Shown one piece after another: positions 24,700 to 33,266 of a stretch of DNA of 64,000 nt (positions within the stretch are counted from its first letter, which is position 1; each line of letters begins with the position of its first letter). The position numbers were made by a program, and so were the translations under genes. The notes below the pieces were generated by a model. It worked only from the letters and a program-made list of their open reading frames with translations. It did no database searches and had not been told where the DNA came from. The stretch is from Peptoniphilaceae bacterium AMB_02 (GTDB lineage: Bacteria > Bacillota > Clostridia > Tissierellales > Peptoniphilaceae), in contig CP143259.1 of NCBI GenBank assembly GCA_036321625.1, positions 911,001-975,000 of the forward strand, given 5' to 3'.

Positions 24700-25047
24700 A
24701 TGGATATTATAAGACAAATTGAAGATGCTCAACTTAGAGAAGATAAACTGGATTTCAATACCGGAGATACTGTTAGAGTACACTACAGAATCAAAGAAGG
24801 TACAAGAGAGAGAATCCAGACATTTGAAGGTACCGTACTTAAAAAACAAGGTACAAACTCTAGAGCTACTTTTACAGTAAGAAGAATATCATATGGTGTT
24901 GGAGTAGAAAGAACATTCCCAATCCACTCACCTAGAATTGAAAAATTAGATATCTTAAGACGTGGTAAAGTAAGAAGAGCTAAGTTAAATTACCTAAGAG
25001 AAAGACAAGGTAAGGCAGCTAAAGTTAAAGAAAAGAAAGCATATTAA
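24700..25047 (+). CDS. rplS: Ribosomal protein L19
   Basis: 115 aa. The start is ATG 24700: AAAGGAGGG (24681-24690) lies just before it, and the longer frame from 24667 would put the ribosome site inside the coding region. The sequence [59 protein letters not shown] and [23 protein letters not shown] is that of bL19, at the 30S-50S interface. It is the first gene of a unit that continues with rbgA and rnhB, although a hairpin with a T-run separates it from rbgA. Confidence 0.97.
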   Translation: MDIIRQIEDAQLREDKLDFNTGDTVRVHYRIKEGTRERIQTFEGTVLKKQGTNSRATFTVRRISYGVGVERTFPIHSPRIEKLDILRRGKVRRAKLNYLRERQGKAAKVKEKKAY

Positions 25048-25073
25048 AAATTGGGACTTGTCCCAATTTTTTT
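25046..25073 (+). terminator. Terminator or attenuator after rplS
   Basis: AAAAATTGGGA / TCCCAATTTTT around loop CTTG (25046-25056 and 25061-25071), followed by T. It overlaps the leader of rbgA, so partial read-through probably lowers rbgA relative to L19. Confidence 0.75.
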
Positions 25074-25087
25074 ATTTGGAGGTATAC

Positions 25088-25948
25088 ATGAATATTAACT
25101 GGTATCCGGGACATATGAAAGTAACTATCGATAAACTTAAAGAATCGCTTAGACTCGTAGATATTATTGTAGAGATTATCGATGCAAGAATACCGCTAAG
25201 CAGTAGGAATCCTAAGTTAGATAGTTTAATTGGCGATAAGCCCCGAATAATAATATTAAATAAAGCGGATCTGGCAGATCCCAATGAAAATGCTAACTGG
25301 AAAAAGTACTTTGAATCCAAAGGATACGGGGTTCTAATCGTAGATGCACTTAAAAATAAGGGGCTTGAAAAATTAAAACAAGTTTCAGAACTTCAACTAA
25401 CAGAAAAAAGAGCAAGAGACGGAAGACGAAATATTATAGACGAGACTATAAAAATGATGATCGTAGGAATACCAAATGTCGGTAAATCAACGATTATCAA
25501 TACACTAACCGGTAGACGTGGAGCAAAGGTGGGAAATAAACCGGGTGTTACAAGATCAAATCAATGGATTAAATCCAGAGACGGACTTGAATTGCTCGAT
25601 ACTCCGGGAGTACTGTGGCCAAAATTTGAAGATAAAAGAGTGGGACTAAACCTGGCTTATACAGGTGCAATTGAGGATACAATACTGGATACGGAGGAGA
25701 TCGCTCTTAAGCTAATAGAAAGGATTAACTCGATTAATCCAAAGCTATTAAAAGACAGATACAAGATTGAAACCGACGGCTTGAGTCCTTTGGAAATCAT
25801 GGAAGAAATCGCAAGGAAAAGAGGTGCACTTTTAAGAGGTGGACTATTAGACTATACCAAGGTGTCTATGATAATTTTAACTGAGTTTAGAAGCGCAATG
25901 ATTGGAAGAATAACACTTGAGAGGGTTAGCGATGGAATATTGTATTGA
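25088..25948 (+). CDS. rbgA: Ribosome biogenesis GTPase RbgA/YlqF
   Basis: 286 aa from ATG 25088 with TTGGAGG upstream; the longer frame from 25058 runs through the rplS terminator. Circularly permuted GTPase: the G4 motif (LNKADLAD) comes before G1 (GIPNVGKSTIINTL), then G3 (DTPGVLWP). The N-terminus INWYPGHMKVTIDKL is diagnostic. RbgA helps late assembly of the 50S subunit, consistent with its place behind L19. Its C-terminus overlaps the rnhB start by 17 bases. Confidence 0.94.
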   Translation: MNINWYPGHMKVTIDKLKESLRLVDIIVEIIDARIPLSSRNPKLDSLIGDKPRIIILNKADLADPNENANWKKYFESKGYGVLIVDALKNKGLEKLKQVSELQLTEKRARDGRRNIIDETIKMMIVGIPNVGKSTIINTLTGRRGAKVGNKPGVTRSNQWIKSRDGLELLDTPGVLWPKFEDKRVGLNLAYTGAIEDTILDTEEIALKLIERINSINPKLLKDRYKIETDGLSPLEIMEEIARKRGALLRGGLLDYTKVSMIILTEFRSAMIGRITLERVSDGILY

Positions 25949-26537
25949 GGATGATATAGTAGAAAGACTTGTTTGCGGCATTGATGAAGTTGGAAGGGGC
26001 TGTTTGGCAGGTCCTGTCGTTGCAGCTGCCGTTATTATGCCCGGTGACAATAGAATAGTCGATGTCAATGATTCGAAAAAAATATCTAAAAAAAAGAGAG
26101 AAAGATTAGATGCTGAGATCCGCAAATCGGCACTCGCTTACGGAATTGGCATAGTTGATGAAAAAACAATTGACAACATTAATATTAAACAGGCAACCAG
26201 GGTTGCTATGAAAATGGCTCTGGAAAATTTAGTGTTGGATTATAGATTAAATCCTGAAATAGTACTGATTGATTTGGAAGAAATAGACACTTCATTTCCA
26301 CAAAGGGCTTTAATTAGAGGAGATTCTATCAGTTATAATATTGCCTGTGCTTCGATTTTAGCAAAGGTATATAGAGACTCGTTATTTATAGATTTTAGCA
26401 AGCAATATCCAGGATATTCATTTGAAACGAATATGGGTTACGGAACAGCAGCGCATATTAAAGGAATAGACGAATTTGGAATTACACCAATACACAGGAT
26501 GAGTTTTCTTGAAAAGATTCTAAAGAGGATGGACTGA
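25932..26537 (+). CDS. rnhB: Ribonuclease HII
   Basis: 201 aa from ATG 25932, preceded by GAGAGGG; an in-frame TTG at 25917 gives five more residues. Motifs: GIDEVGRGCLAGPVVAAAVIM with D and E of the active site, VNDSKKISKKKRERL, and the third acidic positions in IDLEEID and SILAKVYRDSL, then MGYGTAAHIKGI, the GYGT motif of RNase HII. It removes RNA from RNA-DNA hybrids and single ribonucleotides. The stop codon overlaps the yraN start (TGATG), so the two are coupled. Confidence 0.95.
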   Translation: MEYCIEDDIVERLVCGIDEVGRGCLAGPVVAAAVIMPGDNRIVDVNDSKKISKKKRERLDAEIRKSALAYGIGIVDEKTIDNINIKQATRVAMKMALENLVLDYRLNPEIVLIDLEEIDTSFPQRALIRGDSISYNIACASILAKVYRDSLFIDFSKQYPGYSFETNMGYGTAAHIKGIDEFGITPIHRMSFLEKILKRMD

Positions 26538-26887
26538 TGAGTTTAGATATCGGTAAGAGGGGCGAAGATCTTGCAGTTGAATATCTGACGAAAAAAGGAA
26601 TGTTAATAATAGACAGGAATTACAGGATACCTATGGGTGAGATTGATATTATTGCCGTCGAAGGTGATATACTCGTATTTATCGAAGTAAAGACCAGGTC
26701 ATCGGATGCATTTGGAGCTCCTTCAGAGTTTGTCAGTCCCGACCAAAGAAGAAGGATAATTTGCACAGCAGAGATATACATGAAGACAAAGAATTTAACG
26801 GATATGCAGCCAAGATTTGATGTTTGTGAGATATATTCTAACTCAGGTGATATTAATTATCTTGATAATGCATTTCCTTATGTTTAA
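26537..26887 (+). CDS. YraN family nuclease-fold protein (UPF0102)
   Basis: 116 aa restriction-endonuclease-fold protein. LDIGKRGEDLAVEYLTKKGM begins the domain, followed by NYRIPMGEIDIIAVEGDILVFIEVKTRS with the GEID-x(10-14)-E-x-K catalytic pattern (D-ExK) seen in UPF0102, and a C-terminal RFDVCEI strand. Function is unproven; members are neighbours of rnhB and repair genes in many bacteria, and a DNA-repair or junction nuclease role is usually inferred. Start coupled to rnhB. The 123 bases downstream are AT-rich. Confidence 0.9.
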   Translation: MSLDIGKRGEDLAVEYLTKKGMLIIDRNYRIPMGEIDIIAVEGDILVFIEVKTRSSDAFGAPSEFVSPDQRRRIICTAEIYMKTKNLTDMQPRFDVCEIYSNSGDINYLDNAFPYV

Positions 26888-27010
26888 AACTATATTAAAA
26901 CCTTGACCCATTTTTTATAAGATATTAATAAGATGTGATATTTAATTAAATATATGGGTATATAAGGATTAGAGAATAATTTTTTTATTCGATAATCAAG
27001 GAGGTATAAA

Positions 27011-27238
27011 ATGAAAAGAGAAGATGTAATAAAAATTATCAATGATTCAGTAAGTAATTTAAATCCTGATGAATATGAGTTAAGTGGCAAGGAAATGACC
27101 GATTGGCTAAGTGAAGAAGCTGAAAAAAGAGGTCTTTATGAGATGGCTGAAGGTGTATGTAACGAAGATGGAGTACCATGGTGCAGTATAGAGTTTACAG
27201 AGGAAATTGCAAAGTTAATAGACTCTAAGAAAAAATAG
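27011..27238 (+). CDS. Hypothetical small acidic protein
   Basis: 75 aa with an AGGAGGT-type ribosome site and a strong terminator immediately after it (27253), so it is expressed as its own short transcript. Sequence MKREDVIKIINDSVSNLNPD, then ELSGKEMTDWLSEEAEKRGLY, then VCNEDGVPWCSIEFTEE. It is net acidic, mostly helical, without a signal peptide or membrane segment, and has two Cys nine residues apart. I do not recognise a family. A weak TTGACC/TAATAA promoter may lie at 26903-26931. The neighbours, yraN and comM, give no functional hint. Confidence 0.72.
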   Translation: MKREDVIKIINDSVSNLNPDEYELSGKEMTDWLSEEAEKRGLYEMAEGVCNEDGVPWCSIEFTEEIAKLIDSKKK

Positions 27239-27252
27239 TACTTAGAGATTTT

Positions 27253-27282
27253 ATCCACTAGATTTATCTAGTGGATTTTTTT
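27253..27282 (+). terminator. Terminator after the 75-aa gene
   Basis: ATCCACTAGAT / ATCTAGTGGAT (27253-27263 and 27266-27276) with a 2-base apex, followed by T-run. Confidence 0.88.
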
Positions 27283-27423
27283 GATTTAAATCATTTCCGT
27301 GTAAAATTTATTTAAGAAAGATAATAAAATATTAGAGTAATATGCATGCAATGCTATATTCGCAAATTGCAGAAAATTAGTAAATTTGTTAAGATTAAAG
27401 GTAATGACTTAATGGAGGTATAT

Positions 27424-28950
27424 ATGTATTCAAAATTAACTACATGTGTTCTTATGGGACTTGATGGATATGATATAGAAGTTGAAGCTGATATCGCAAA
27501 GGGGTTGGCTAATTTTACAATAGTCGGTTTACCTGACACTTCGATTAAGGAATCAAAGGAAAGGGTAAGATCGGCAATAGTTAATTCAGGACATAGATTT
27601 CCACTGGGAAGGATCACAATAAATCTGGTACCGGCTACTCTAAAGAAAGAAGGATCTCAACTTGATCTTGCAATCGCTATTGCAGTTCTGGATGCTATAG
27701 GAGTAATAATTCCGGAGATTAAAAAGGAATTAATTTTTATTGGAGAATTGTCACTTGATGGACGTTTAATGCCTATAGAAGGTGCATTGCCAATGATTAT
27801 AGCGATGCGAGAAAGGGGGTATAGGGATTTTATAATTCCAAGAGACAATGCGAGAGAATGTTCTCTAGTAGAGGATGTAAATCTATATCCTGCAGACAGT
27901 TTAAATCAAATTGTAGATCATCTAAATGGGGAAAAGTTATTGGAGGTACATATTTCCGACTTAAACTTTGATTCAAAAGAGATAGTTTATGATTTGGATT
28001 TTAGTGATATTAAGGGTCAAGAGGACTTAAAAAGAGCACTTGAAGTAGCAGCTGCGGGAGGGCATAATGTTTTAATAATCGGACCCCCCGGTGCAGGTAA
28101 AACTATGGCGGCAAAGAGATTACCGACCATACTGCCATCCTTAAGTTTTGAAGAGTCTATAGAATGTACTAAAATTTACTCCATAAGCGGATTACTTGGA
28201 GAAGTTGGACTTGTGGAACAAAGACCGTTTAGAGCACCACATCATACTGCATCAGCTGTATCTTTGATAGGTGGTGGAAGGATACCGAAACCGGGAGAAG
28301 TGAGTTTGGCACATAATGGAGTACTTTTTCTGGATGAGTTACCGGAATTCAGTAAGCATGTACTTGAAGTATTAAGACAACCTATGGAGGATGGAATTGT
28401 AACTGTATCAAGAGCAAATGCGACTCTAACCTATCCTTCCAATTTTATGCTGATAGGATCGATGAATCCATGCCCATGTGGAAACCATGGAAATCCACTG
28501 GTTGAATGTACATGTACAAATCAGATGATATCGAAGTACTTAAATAAAATAAGCGGACCGTTACTGGATAGATTTGATATACATATTGAAGTATCTCCCG
28601 TTCAGTTTTCAGAACTTTCCGACAGGGCAAATGGAGAGAGTTCAGATGAAATTAGACAAAGGGTCAATAGAGCGAGAGATATACAAATAAAAAGGTATAA
28701 AGATGAAAAGATAATTAATAACGACAGACTAAGTTCCAGACAAATAAAAAAATATATTAAGCTATCACCAAATGTTGAAAAAATAGTTTCTATGGCTTTT
28801 GATAAGTATAATTTCTCAGCGAGAAGTTTTACCAAGATACTAAAAATATCCAGAACTATAGCTGATCTGGATTCTTCTGAGGATATAACAGAAACACATA
28901 TCTTGGAGGCTATACGTTATCGGAGTCTAGACAATAAGTATTGGGGGTAA
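27424..28950 (+). CDS. comM: YifB/ComM-type Mg-chelatase-like AAA+ ATPase
   Basis: 508 aa from ATG 27424, preceded by TGGAGGT; the frame open from 27346 adds 26 residues that lack a ribosome site. N-terminal Lon-like domain (VLMGLDGYDIEVEADIAKGLANFTIVGLP, RITINLVPATLKKEGSQLDLAIAIA), then the AAA+ core with Walker A GPPGAGKTMAAKRLP, LVEQRPFRAPHHTAS, Walker B VLFLDELPEF and MNPCPCGNHG with a Cys cluster, plus the C-terminal RARDIQIKR region. ComM is a branch-migration helicase helping integration of transformed DNA, in line with the dprA gene 4 bases later. Confidence 0.92.
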   Translation: MYSKLTTCVLMGLDGYDIEVEADIAKGLANFTIVGLPDTSIKESKERVRSAIVNSGHRFPLGRITINLVPATLKKEGSQLDLAIAIAVLDAIGVIIPEIKKELIFIGELSLDGRLMPIEGALPMIIAMRERGYRDFIIPRDNARECSLVEDVNLYPADSLNQIVDHLNGEKLLEVHISDLNFDSKEIVYDLDFSDIKGQEDLKRALEVAAAGGHNVLIIGPPGAGKTMAAKRLPTILPSLSFEESIECTKIYSISGLLGEVGLVEQRPFRAPHHTASAVSLIGGGRIPKPGEVSLAHNGVLFLDELPEFSKHVLEVLRQPMEDGIVTVSRANATLTYPSNFMLIGSMNPCPCGNHGNPLVECTCTNQMISKYLNKISGPLLDRFDIHIEVSPVQFSELSDRANGESSDEIRQRVNRARDIQIKRYKDEKIINNDRLSSRQIKKYIKLSPNVEKIVSMAFDKYNFSARSFTKILKISRTIADLDSSEDITETHILEAIRYRSLDNKYWG

Positions 28951-28953
28951 CTG

Positions 28954-29832
28954 ATGTCAAAGGGTGAATCATTACTTTATTTAAATGCCATTGGTTTAAA
29001 TCATGACGAGTTAAAATATATAACTCAAAAATTTGAAGATCCTTTTAAAATTATTGATGATGTAAAAAATCTCAATGAGGAAATTCGAATTGAGTCAAAA
29101 ATTAAAGAAAAAATAATTCAAGAATCAAAATTATTTGATTTGGATAGATATGTAAATTACATGCATTCAAATGATATTTCGTACACGACAATCTATGATA
29201 AAGAATATCCGGAAATACTTAGGTGTATTGACGACAGTCCAAAGCTGTTGTATATTAAAGGTTGTCTTGAAGACAAAAGACCGGGGCTGGCAGTTGTAGG
29301 TTCGAGAAAGTGTACCGATTACGGTAAATGGGCTGCTGAAAAGCTCGTATCGGATCTTAGTGATTACGGAGTTAATATAATTTCGGGGCTGGCTTTAGGT
29401 ATCGATAAAATAGCACATACCACTGCAATAAAGTCAGGATTGAAGACGATAGCTGTACTTGGCTGTGGTGTAGATATGGTGTACCCTGCATCCAATAAAG
29501 GGGTTTATAATGATATAATAAATGGAAATGGTGCAATTATTTCTGAATTCAGACTTGAGACACCGCCACTGCCTTATCACTTTCCATTGAGGAACAGAAT
29601 AATATCAGGTTTAGCTCTAGGTTTGATTATAATTGAAGCCAAAGAGAAATCAGGCACCTTAATAACTGCAAACTATGCAGCTACTCAAGGGAAAGAAGTC
29701 TTTAGCTTGCCCGGAAATATCAACAGTATTTACAGCAAGGGCACAAATGCTTTAATTAGAGACGGTGCAAAAATAATTACCGATGTAATGGATATTGTAG
29801 ACGAGCTTCCTGAGCTTCCAAGAAATACGTGA
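28954..29832 (+). CDS. dprA: DNA processing protein DprA, Rossmann core
   Basis: 292 aa containing the N-terminal SAM-like region and the full extended Rossmann fold of DprA/Smf: LAVVGSRKCTDYGKWAAEKL, NIISGLALGIDKIAHTTAI, VLGCGVDMVYPASN, LPYHFPLRNRIISGLALGLIIIEA and KSGTLITANYAATQGKEVFSLPGNI. DprA binds incoming ssDNA and loads RecA during transformation. The reading frame ends in TGA right after the Rossmann domain (LPRNT). The winged-helix C-terminal domain that DprA normally carries is found in the +1 frame ten bases later, so the gene looks frameshifted or split; see the next entry. It follows comM by 3 bases. Confidence 0.92.
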   Translation: MSKGESLLYLNAIGLNHDELKYITQKFEDPFKIIDDVKNLNEEIRIESKIKEKIIQESKLFDLDRYVNYMHSNDISYTTIYDKEYPEILRCIDDSPKLLYIKGCLEDKRPGLAVVGSRKCTDYGKWAAEKLVSDLSDYGVNIISGLALGIDKIAHTTAIKSGLKTIAVLGCGVDMVYPASNKGVYNDIINGNGAIISEFRLETPPLPYHFPLRNRIISGLALGLIIIEAKEKSGTLITANYAATQGKEVFSLPGNINSIYSKGTNALIRDGAKIITDVMDIVDELPELPRNT

Positions 29833-29842
29833 GAATATTAAG

Positions 29843-30040
29843 ATGATAGACAAAGATCTCTCAAGACTTAGTGAGAATGAAAAAAAGGTATACGAAGTTA
29901 TTGTTCTTAAACCTATGAGCATTGATGAAATCAGTCAAGTTGTGAATATGCCTATAAGTCTATTGATGAGTGTAATTACGATGTTGGAATTAAAAGGGAT
30001 AGCAACCGAAATAGATAATAAATGGAATATAGTATTTTGA
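29843..30040 (+). CDS. DprA C-terminal winged-helix domain, detached
   Basis: 65 aa: DKDLSRLSENEKKVYEVIVL, then PMSIDEISQVVNMPISLLMSVITMLELKGIATEIDNKW. It matches the winged-helix tail (DML1-like) of DprA: S-x-x-E-x-K-VY-x-I, a helix-turn-helix with I-DEI, and a LE-KG wing. It begins in the +1 frame relative to dprA and has only a weak ribosome site (GTGAGAATATTAAG). Either an indel near 29833-29842 broke dprA, or the domain is separately translated. The frame upstream of the ATG is closed by a stop within about ten bases, so a single-base change would restore continuity. Confidence 0.72.
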   Translation: MIDKDLSRLSENEKKVYEVIVLKPMSIDEISQVVNMPISLLMSVITMLELKGIATEIDNKWNIVF

Positions 30041-30070
30041 TTTTATATAATTTGGAACGGGGAGATAATA

Positions 30071-32143
30071 TTGGCAGATAATTTAGTAATAGTAGAGTCG
30101 CCGACAAAAGCAAAGACCATAAGTAAAATGTTGGGATCCAGGTACAAAGTCGTTGCAACTGTCGGACATTTGAGGGATTTACCTAAAAGCAAAATAGGTG
30201 TTGATATTGAGAATAATTTTGAACCTCAGTATATAAATGTTAGAGGTAGAGCGCCCAAGATAAATGAGTTAAAAAAACAAGCAAAAGCTGCAAAAAAAGT
30301 TTATCTTGCAACCGACCCCGATAGAGAAGGAGAAGCTATATCATGGCATCTAGCGTATTTGTTGGGTTTGGATATAGAAGAGGCTAATAGAGTTGAATTT
30401 AAGGAGATTACCAAGGACTTCGTAAAGCATTCAATAAAGAATCCAAGAAAAATCGATATGCAGTTGGTTAATGCTCAGCAAGCCAGAAGGGTTCTGGATA
30501 GAATCGTAGGATATAAATTGTCACCGATTCTCTGGAAGAAGATTAAGAACGGACTATCAGCAGGTAGGGTTCAATCAGTAGCATTAAAATTAATCTGTGA
30601 TAGAGAAGAAGAGATACGAAACTTTGTACCGGAAGAGTACTGGAGTATTGAAGCTCTTTTTAATAAATCAAATATAGATTTCAAGTCAGCTTACTATGGT
30701 GAGTTGGTGGATGGAAAAGAAAAGAGAACAAATAGAATCACGGATTCCAAAAGTGCTGAAGCCATCATAAAAGGACTTGATGCAAACAAGTTTGAAATAT
30801 TTGATATTGAGAAAAAAAGCAGAAGGAAGAATCCCTTTATGCCATTTACCACAAGTACACTACAGCAGGAGGCAAATAAAAGATTAAACTTTTCCACTTC
30901 CAAGACTATGAGTGTTGCACAACAGCTTTATGAAGGTGTGGACATAGGTAAGGAAGGAACAGTGGGTTTAATTTCGTATATGAGAACGGATTCAACGAGG
31001 CTTTCTTCTGCAATAGTCGGTGAAGCAAAGAATTACATCGTTAGTAATTATGGTGAAAAATACTCAAATGGCGGCAGAACCTTCGAGAAAAAGAAAGCCG
31101 GTTCTCAAGATGCTCACGAAGCTGTTCGTCCAAGTTCAATATACAGAGATCCAAAATCATTAAAGAAATACCTTTCAAAAGATCAGATCGCTCTTTATGA
31201 GATGATTTGGAATAGAACTGTTGCATCGCAGATGAAGCAAGCTATTTATGAAGTTACTACGGTCAAATTCAACTCAAACGACAGATTATTTAGAACCAGT
31301 GGAAATATAATGAAGTTTGACGGGTTTATGAAGATTTGGACAACTGCTGAAAAACAGTCTGAATTACCGGAGTTTAAAATCGGTGAAGTATTAAAACCCA
31401 AAAAAATTGAGAAAAACCAGCATTTTACTAAATCGAAAGCAAGATATACCGAAGCTTCATTAGTTAAAGCACTTGAAGAAGATGGAATAGGCAGACCGAG
31501 CACATACTCGTCGATAATAAAAAACCTTCTGTCCAGGGCTTATGTGGAATTGGAGAATAAACAATTTGTACCCACCCAGATTGGAGAAAATGTCAACAGC
31601 CTTTTAGCTAAACATTTCTCAGAGATAGTAAATGAAGAATTTACTGCCAAGATGGAAAGAGGACTGGATGATATTGTCGATGAGAAAACAGATTGGAAAA
31701 AACTTATATCAGATTTTTATTCAGGATTCGAAGTACTCTTGGATAAGGCCATTAAGGATTCAGGAGACTATAAGATAGAAGATGTCGTGCTGGATGAAAA
31801 ATGTCCGGAATGCGGTAAAAATCTAGTCGAAAAAACGGGACGAAATGGAAAATTCATTGGATGTTCAGGCTTTCCTGAATGTAAATACACAAAATCCATA
31901 ATAATCGGAACTGGTGTGGAATGTCCAAAATGTGGTCATGAAATAGTAGAGAAGATTTCCAAGAGAGGTAAATTGTTCTATGGATGCAGCAATTATCCAT
32001 CTTGTGATTACGCTTCTTGGAATAAACCGACCGGCGAAAGATGTCCTAAGTGTAATGATTTATTGACTAGAAAGAAAAATAGATATGGTGATTTCATAGT
32101 TTGTAATAACGAAAATTGTGATTTCGAAAAACCTAATAAGTAG
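30071..32143 (+). CDS. topA: DNA topoisomerase I
   Basis: 690 aa type IA topoisomerase from a TTG start behind GGGGAG. The Toprim domain has VESPTKAKTISKMLGS and TDPDREGEAISWHL (acidic metal site); the transesterification Tyr lies in GLISYMRTDST. Three C-terminal zinc-ribbon repeats with CxxC pairs follow (CPECGKN, CPKCGHE, CPKCNDL), each with a second Cys pair, a common number for this phylum. It relaxes negative supercoils and is chromosome-associated. The dprA-topA order is typical of Firmicutes. A terminator follows. Confidence 0.96.
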   Translation: MADNLVIVESPTKAKTISKMLGSRYKVVATVGHLRDLPKSKIGVDIENNFEPQYINVRGRAPKINELKKQAKAAKKVYLATDPDREGEAISWHLAYLLGLDIEEANRVEFKEITKDFVKHSIKNPRKIDMQLVNAQQARRVLDRIVGYKLSPILWKKIKNGLSAGRVQSVALKLICDREEEIRNFVPEEYWSIEALFNKSNIDFKSAYYGELVDGKEKRTNRITDSKSAEAIIKGLDANKFEIFDIEKKSRRKNPFMPFTTSTLQQEANKRLNFSTSKTMSVAQQLYEGVDIGKEGTVGLISYMRTDSTRLSSAIVGEAKNYIVSNYGEKYSNGGRTFEKKKAGSQDAHEAVRPSSIYRDPKSLKKYLSKDQIALYEMIWNRTVASQMKQAIYEVTTVKFNSNDRLFRTSGNIMKFDGFMKIWTTAEKQSELPEFKIGEVLKPKKIEKNQHFTKSKARYTEASLVKALEEDGIGRPSTYSSIIKNLLSRAYVELENKQFVPTQIGENVNSLLAKHFSEIVNEEFTAKMERGLDDIVDEKTDWKKLISDFYSGFEVLLDKAIKDSGDYKIEDVVLDEKCPECGKNLVEKTGRNGKFIGCSGFPECKYTKSIIIGTGVECPKCGHEIVEKISKRGKLFYGCSNYPSCDYASWNKPTGERCPKCNDLLTRKKNRYGDFIVCNNENCDFEKPNK

Positions 32144-32228
32144 ATAAATTATTAAAAAAATGTAACAATTCACTAAATACCATCTAAATTGTATGCGTTT
32201 TGATGATTTTTAATGAAGTAAAATAGGA

Positions 32229-32262
32229 GGCTATATAAAGTACATGATATAGCCTTTTTATT
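32229..32262 (+). terminator. Terminator after topA
   Basis: GGCTATAT (32229-32236) and ATATAGCC (32247-32254) with loop AAAGTACATG, then TTTTTA. Between it and 32386 I see no gene. Confidence 0.8.
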
Positions 32263-32386
32263 TATGAATAAATGTGAAGGAAATATCAATAATAACCATC
32301 GTATTACCAAGTGTGAATGTTATGAAATGAAGCATCTCAATGTATAATATCACATAGAAATTAATCTAAAATTAATGTAAATTTTC

Positions 32387-32415
32387 TTGACTTTTGTTTC
32401 CGTTTATTATATTCT
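32387..32415 (+). promoter_or_regulatory. Possible promoter for the PLC-like gene
   Basis: TTGACT (32387-32392), 17-base spacer, TATTCT (32410-32415). It falls inside the longest open frame of the following gene, which argues for a start at 32436. Confidence 0.55.
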
Positions 32416-32435
32416 TAGAGCGATTGCGAAAGGAT

Positions 32436-33083
32436 GTGGTTGAAATATTTGCAGAAACACATAAAGAAATAGCAAGAAATATCAACAAAGAAATTTCAAG
32501 ATTATATAATATAGAATTAGATGAAAAAAGATTTGTGTGGGGTTCGGTAGCTCCTGATTATAATCCCAAATACAAGCTTCATAGACATTATGCTGATGAA
32601 AGCTTAGACTTTATAGTAAATGAAATAAAGAAATTAATTTTCTTAGGTAGATTTATAGATATAGATAATGAGATTTTTGATGGTTTATCAAAAAAGCTCT
32701 TTAGCAGAAAACTGGGTATAATTTCACATTACCTTTCTGATTTTGTCTGCAGACCACATTATGAAAGATGGACTTTTCAAGAAGCTATGATAAAACATAT
32801 TAGCTATGAAAAGAAACTTAATCAGATTGCAGAAGGATACAAATTTAAAATAAACGGTATTGAAGATATTGAACTTAGAACCGATGAAAATGGAAAATTC
32901 GACATAAATCAAATAGTCCTTGATTTTGTCAACAGAGTAATAGATGAATATTCTATGAATCCGGGCTATGATCAAGATTTACAATTTGCTTTTAATTTAA
33001 ATCTTAGAATGTCATATTTTGTTCTAGATACAATAAAACTATACAATCTGGAAAGAAATATACAAAAAGCATTTGTATTTTAG
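32436..33083 (+). CDS. Zinc-dependent phospholipase C-like protein
   Basis: About 215 aa; start uncertain. GTG 32436 is favoured over TTG 32394 because the promoter lies between them, and AAAGGA (32429-32434) is close to it. Motifs of the zinc PLC/S1-P1 fold are seen in order: ETHKEIARNI, FVWGSVAPDYNPKYKLHRHYADE, GIISHYLSDFVCRPHYERW and MIKHISYEKKLNQI, supplying the His and Asp residues that hold three zinc ions in the family. No N-terminal signal peptide is evident, so unlike the secreted toxins this would be cytosolic. Substrate is unknown; anaerobes carry many such 'zinc-dependent PLC family' proteins. It is a monocistronic gene, with a terminator after it. Confidence 0.78.
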   Translation: MVEIFAETHKEIARNINKEISRLYNIELDEKRFVWGSVAPDYNPKYKLHRHYADESLDFIVNEIKKLIFLGRFIDIDNEIFDGLSKKLFSRKLGIISHYLSDFVCRPHYERWTFQEAMIKHISYEKKLNQIAEGYKFKINGIEDIELRTDENGKFDINQIVLDFVNRVIDEYSMNPGYDQDLQFAFNLNLRMSYFVLDTIKLYNLERNIQKAFVF

Positions 33084-33091
33084 TATATTAT

Positions 33092-33127
33092 GCGTCAAAA
33101 ATGAAATTCATTTTAGACGCTTTTTTT
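33092..33127 (+). terminator. Terminator after the PLC-like gene
   Basis: GCGTC (33092-33096) and GACGC (33116-33120) with an inner stem ATGAA/TTCAT, then T-run. Confidence 0.82.
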
Positions 33128-33266
33128 GTCCATTTCCTACTGTTATGTCTAGATTAAATATAATTTGTGTTAATTTTTTTAATTGTTTAATAAGAAAATA
33201 GATTAAAAATACAAGAAATTTATTTAATTTTGTAGTATAATGATATAACAGCTAGGAGGAGAGCAG

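Noticed and set aside
28954..29842. TGA at the end of the dprA core as a selenocysteine codon
   Set aside because: The same frame meets another stop (TAA) three codons later, so read-through would not restore the protein.
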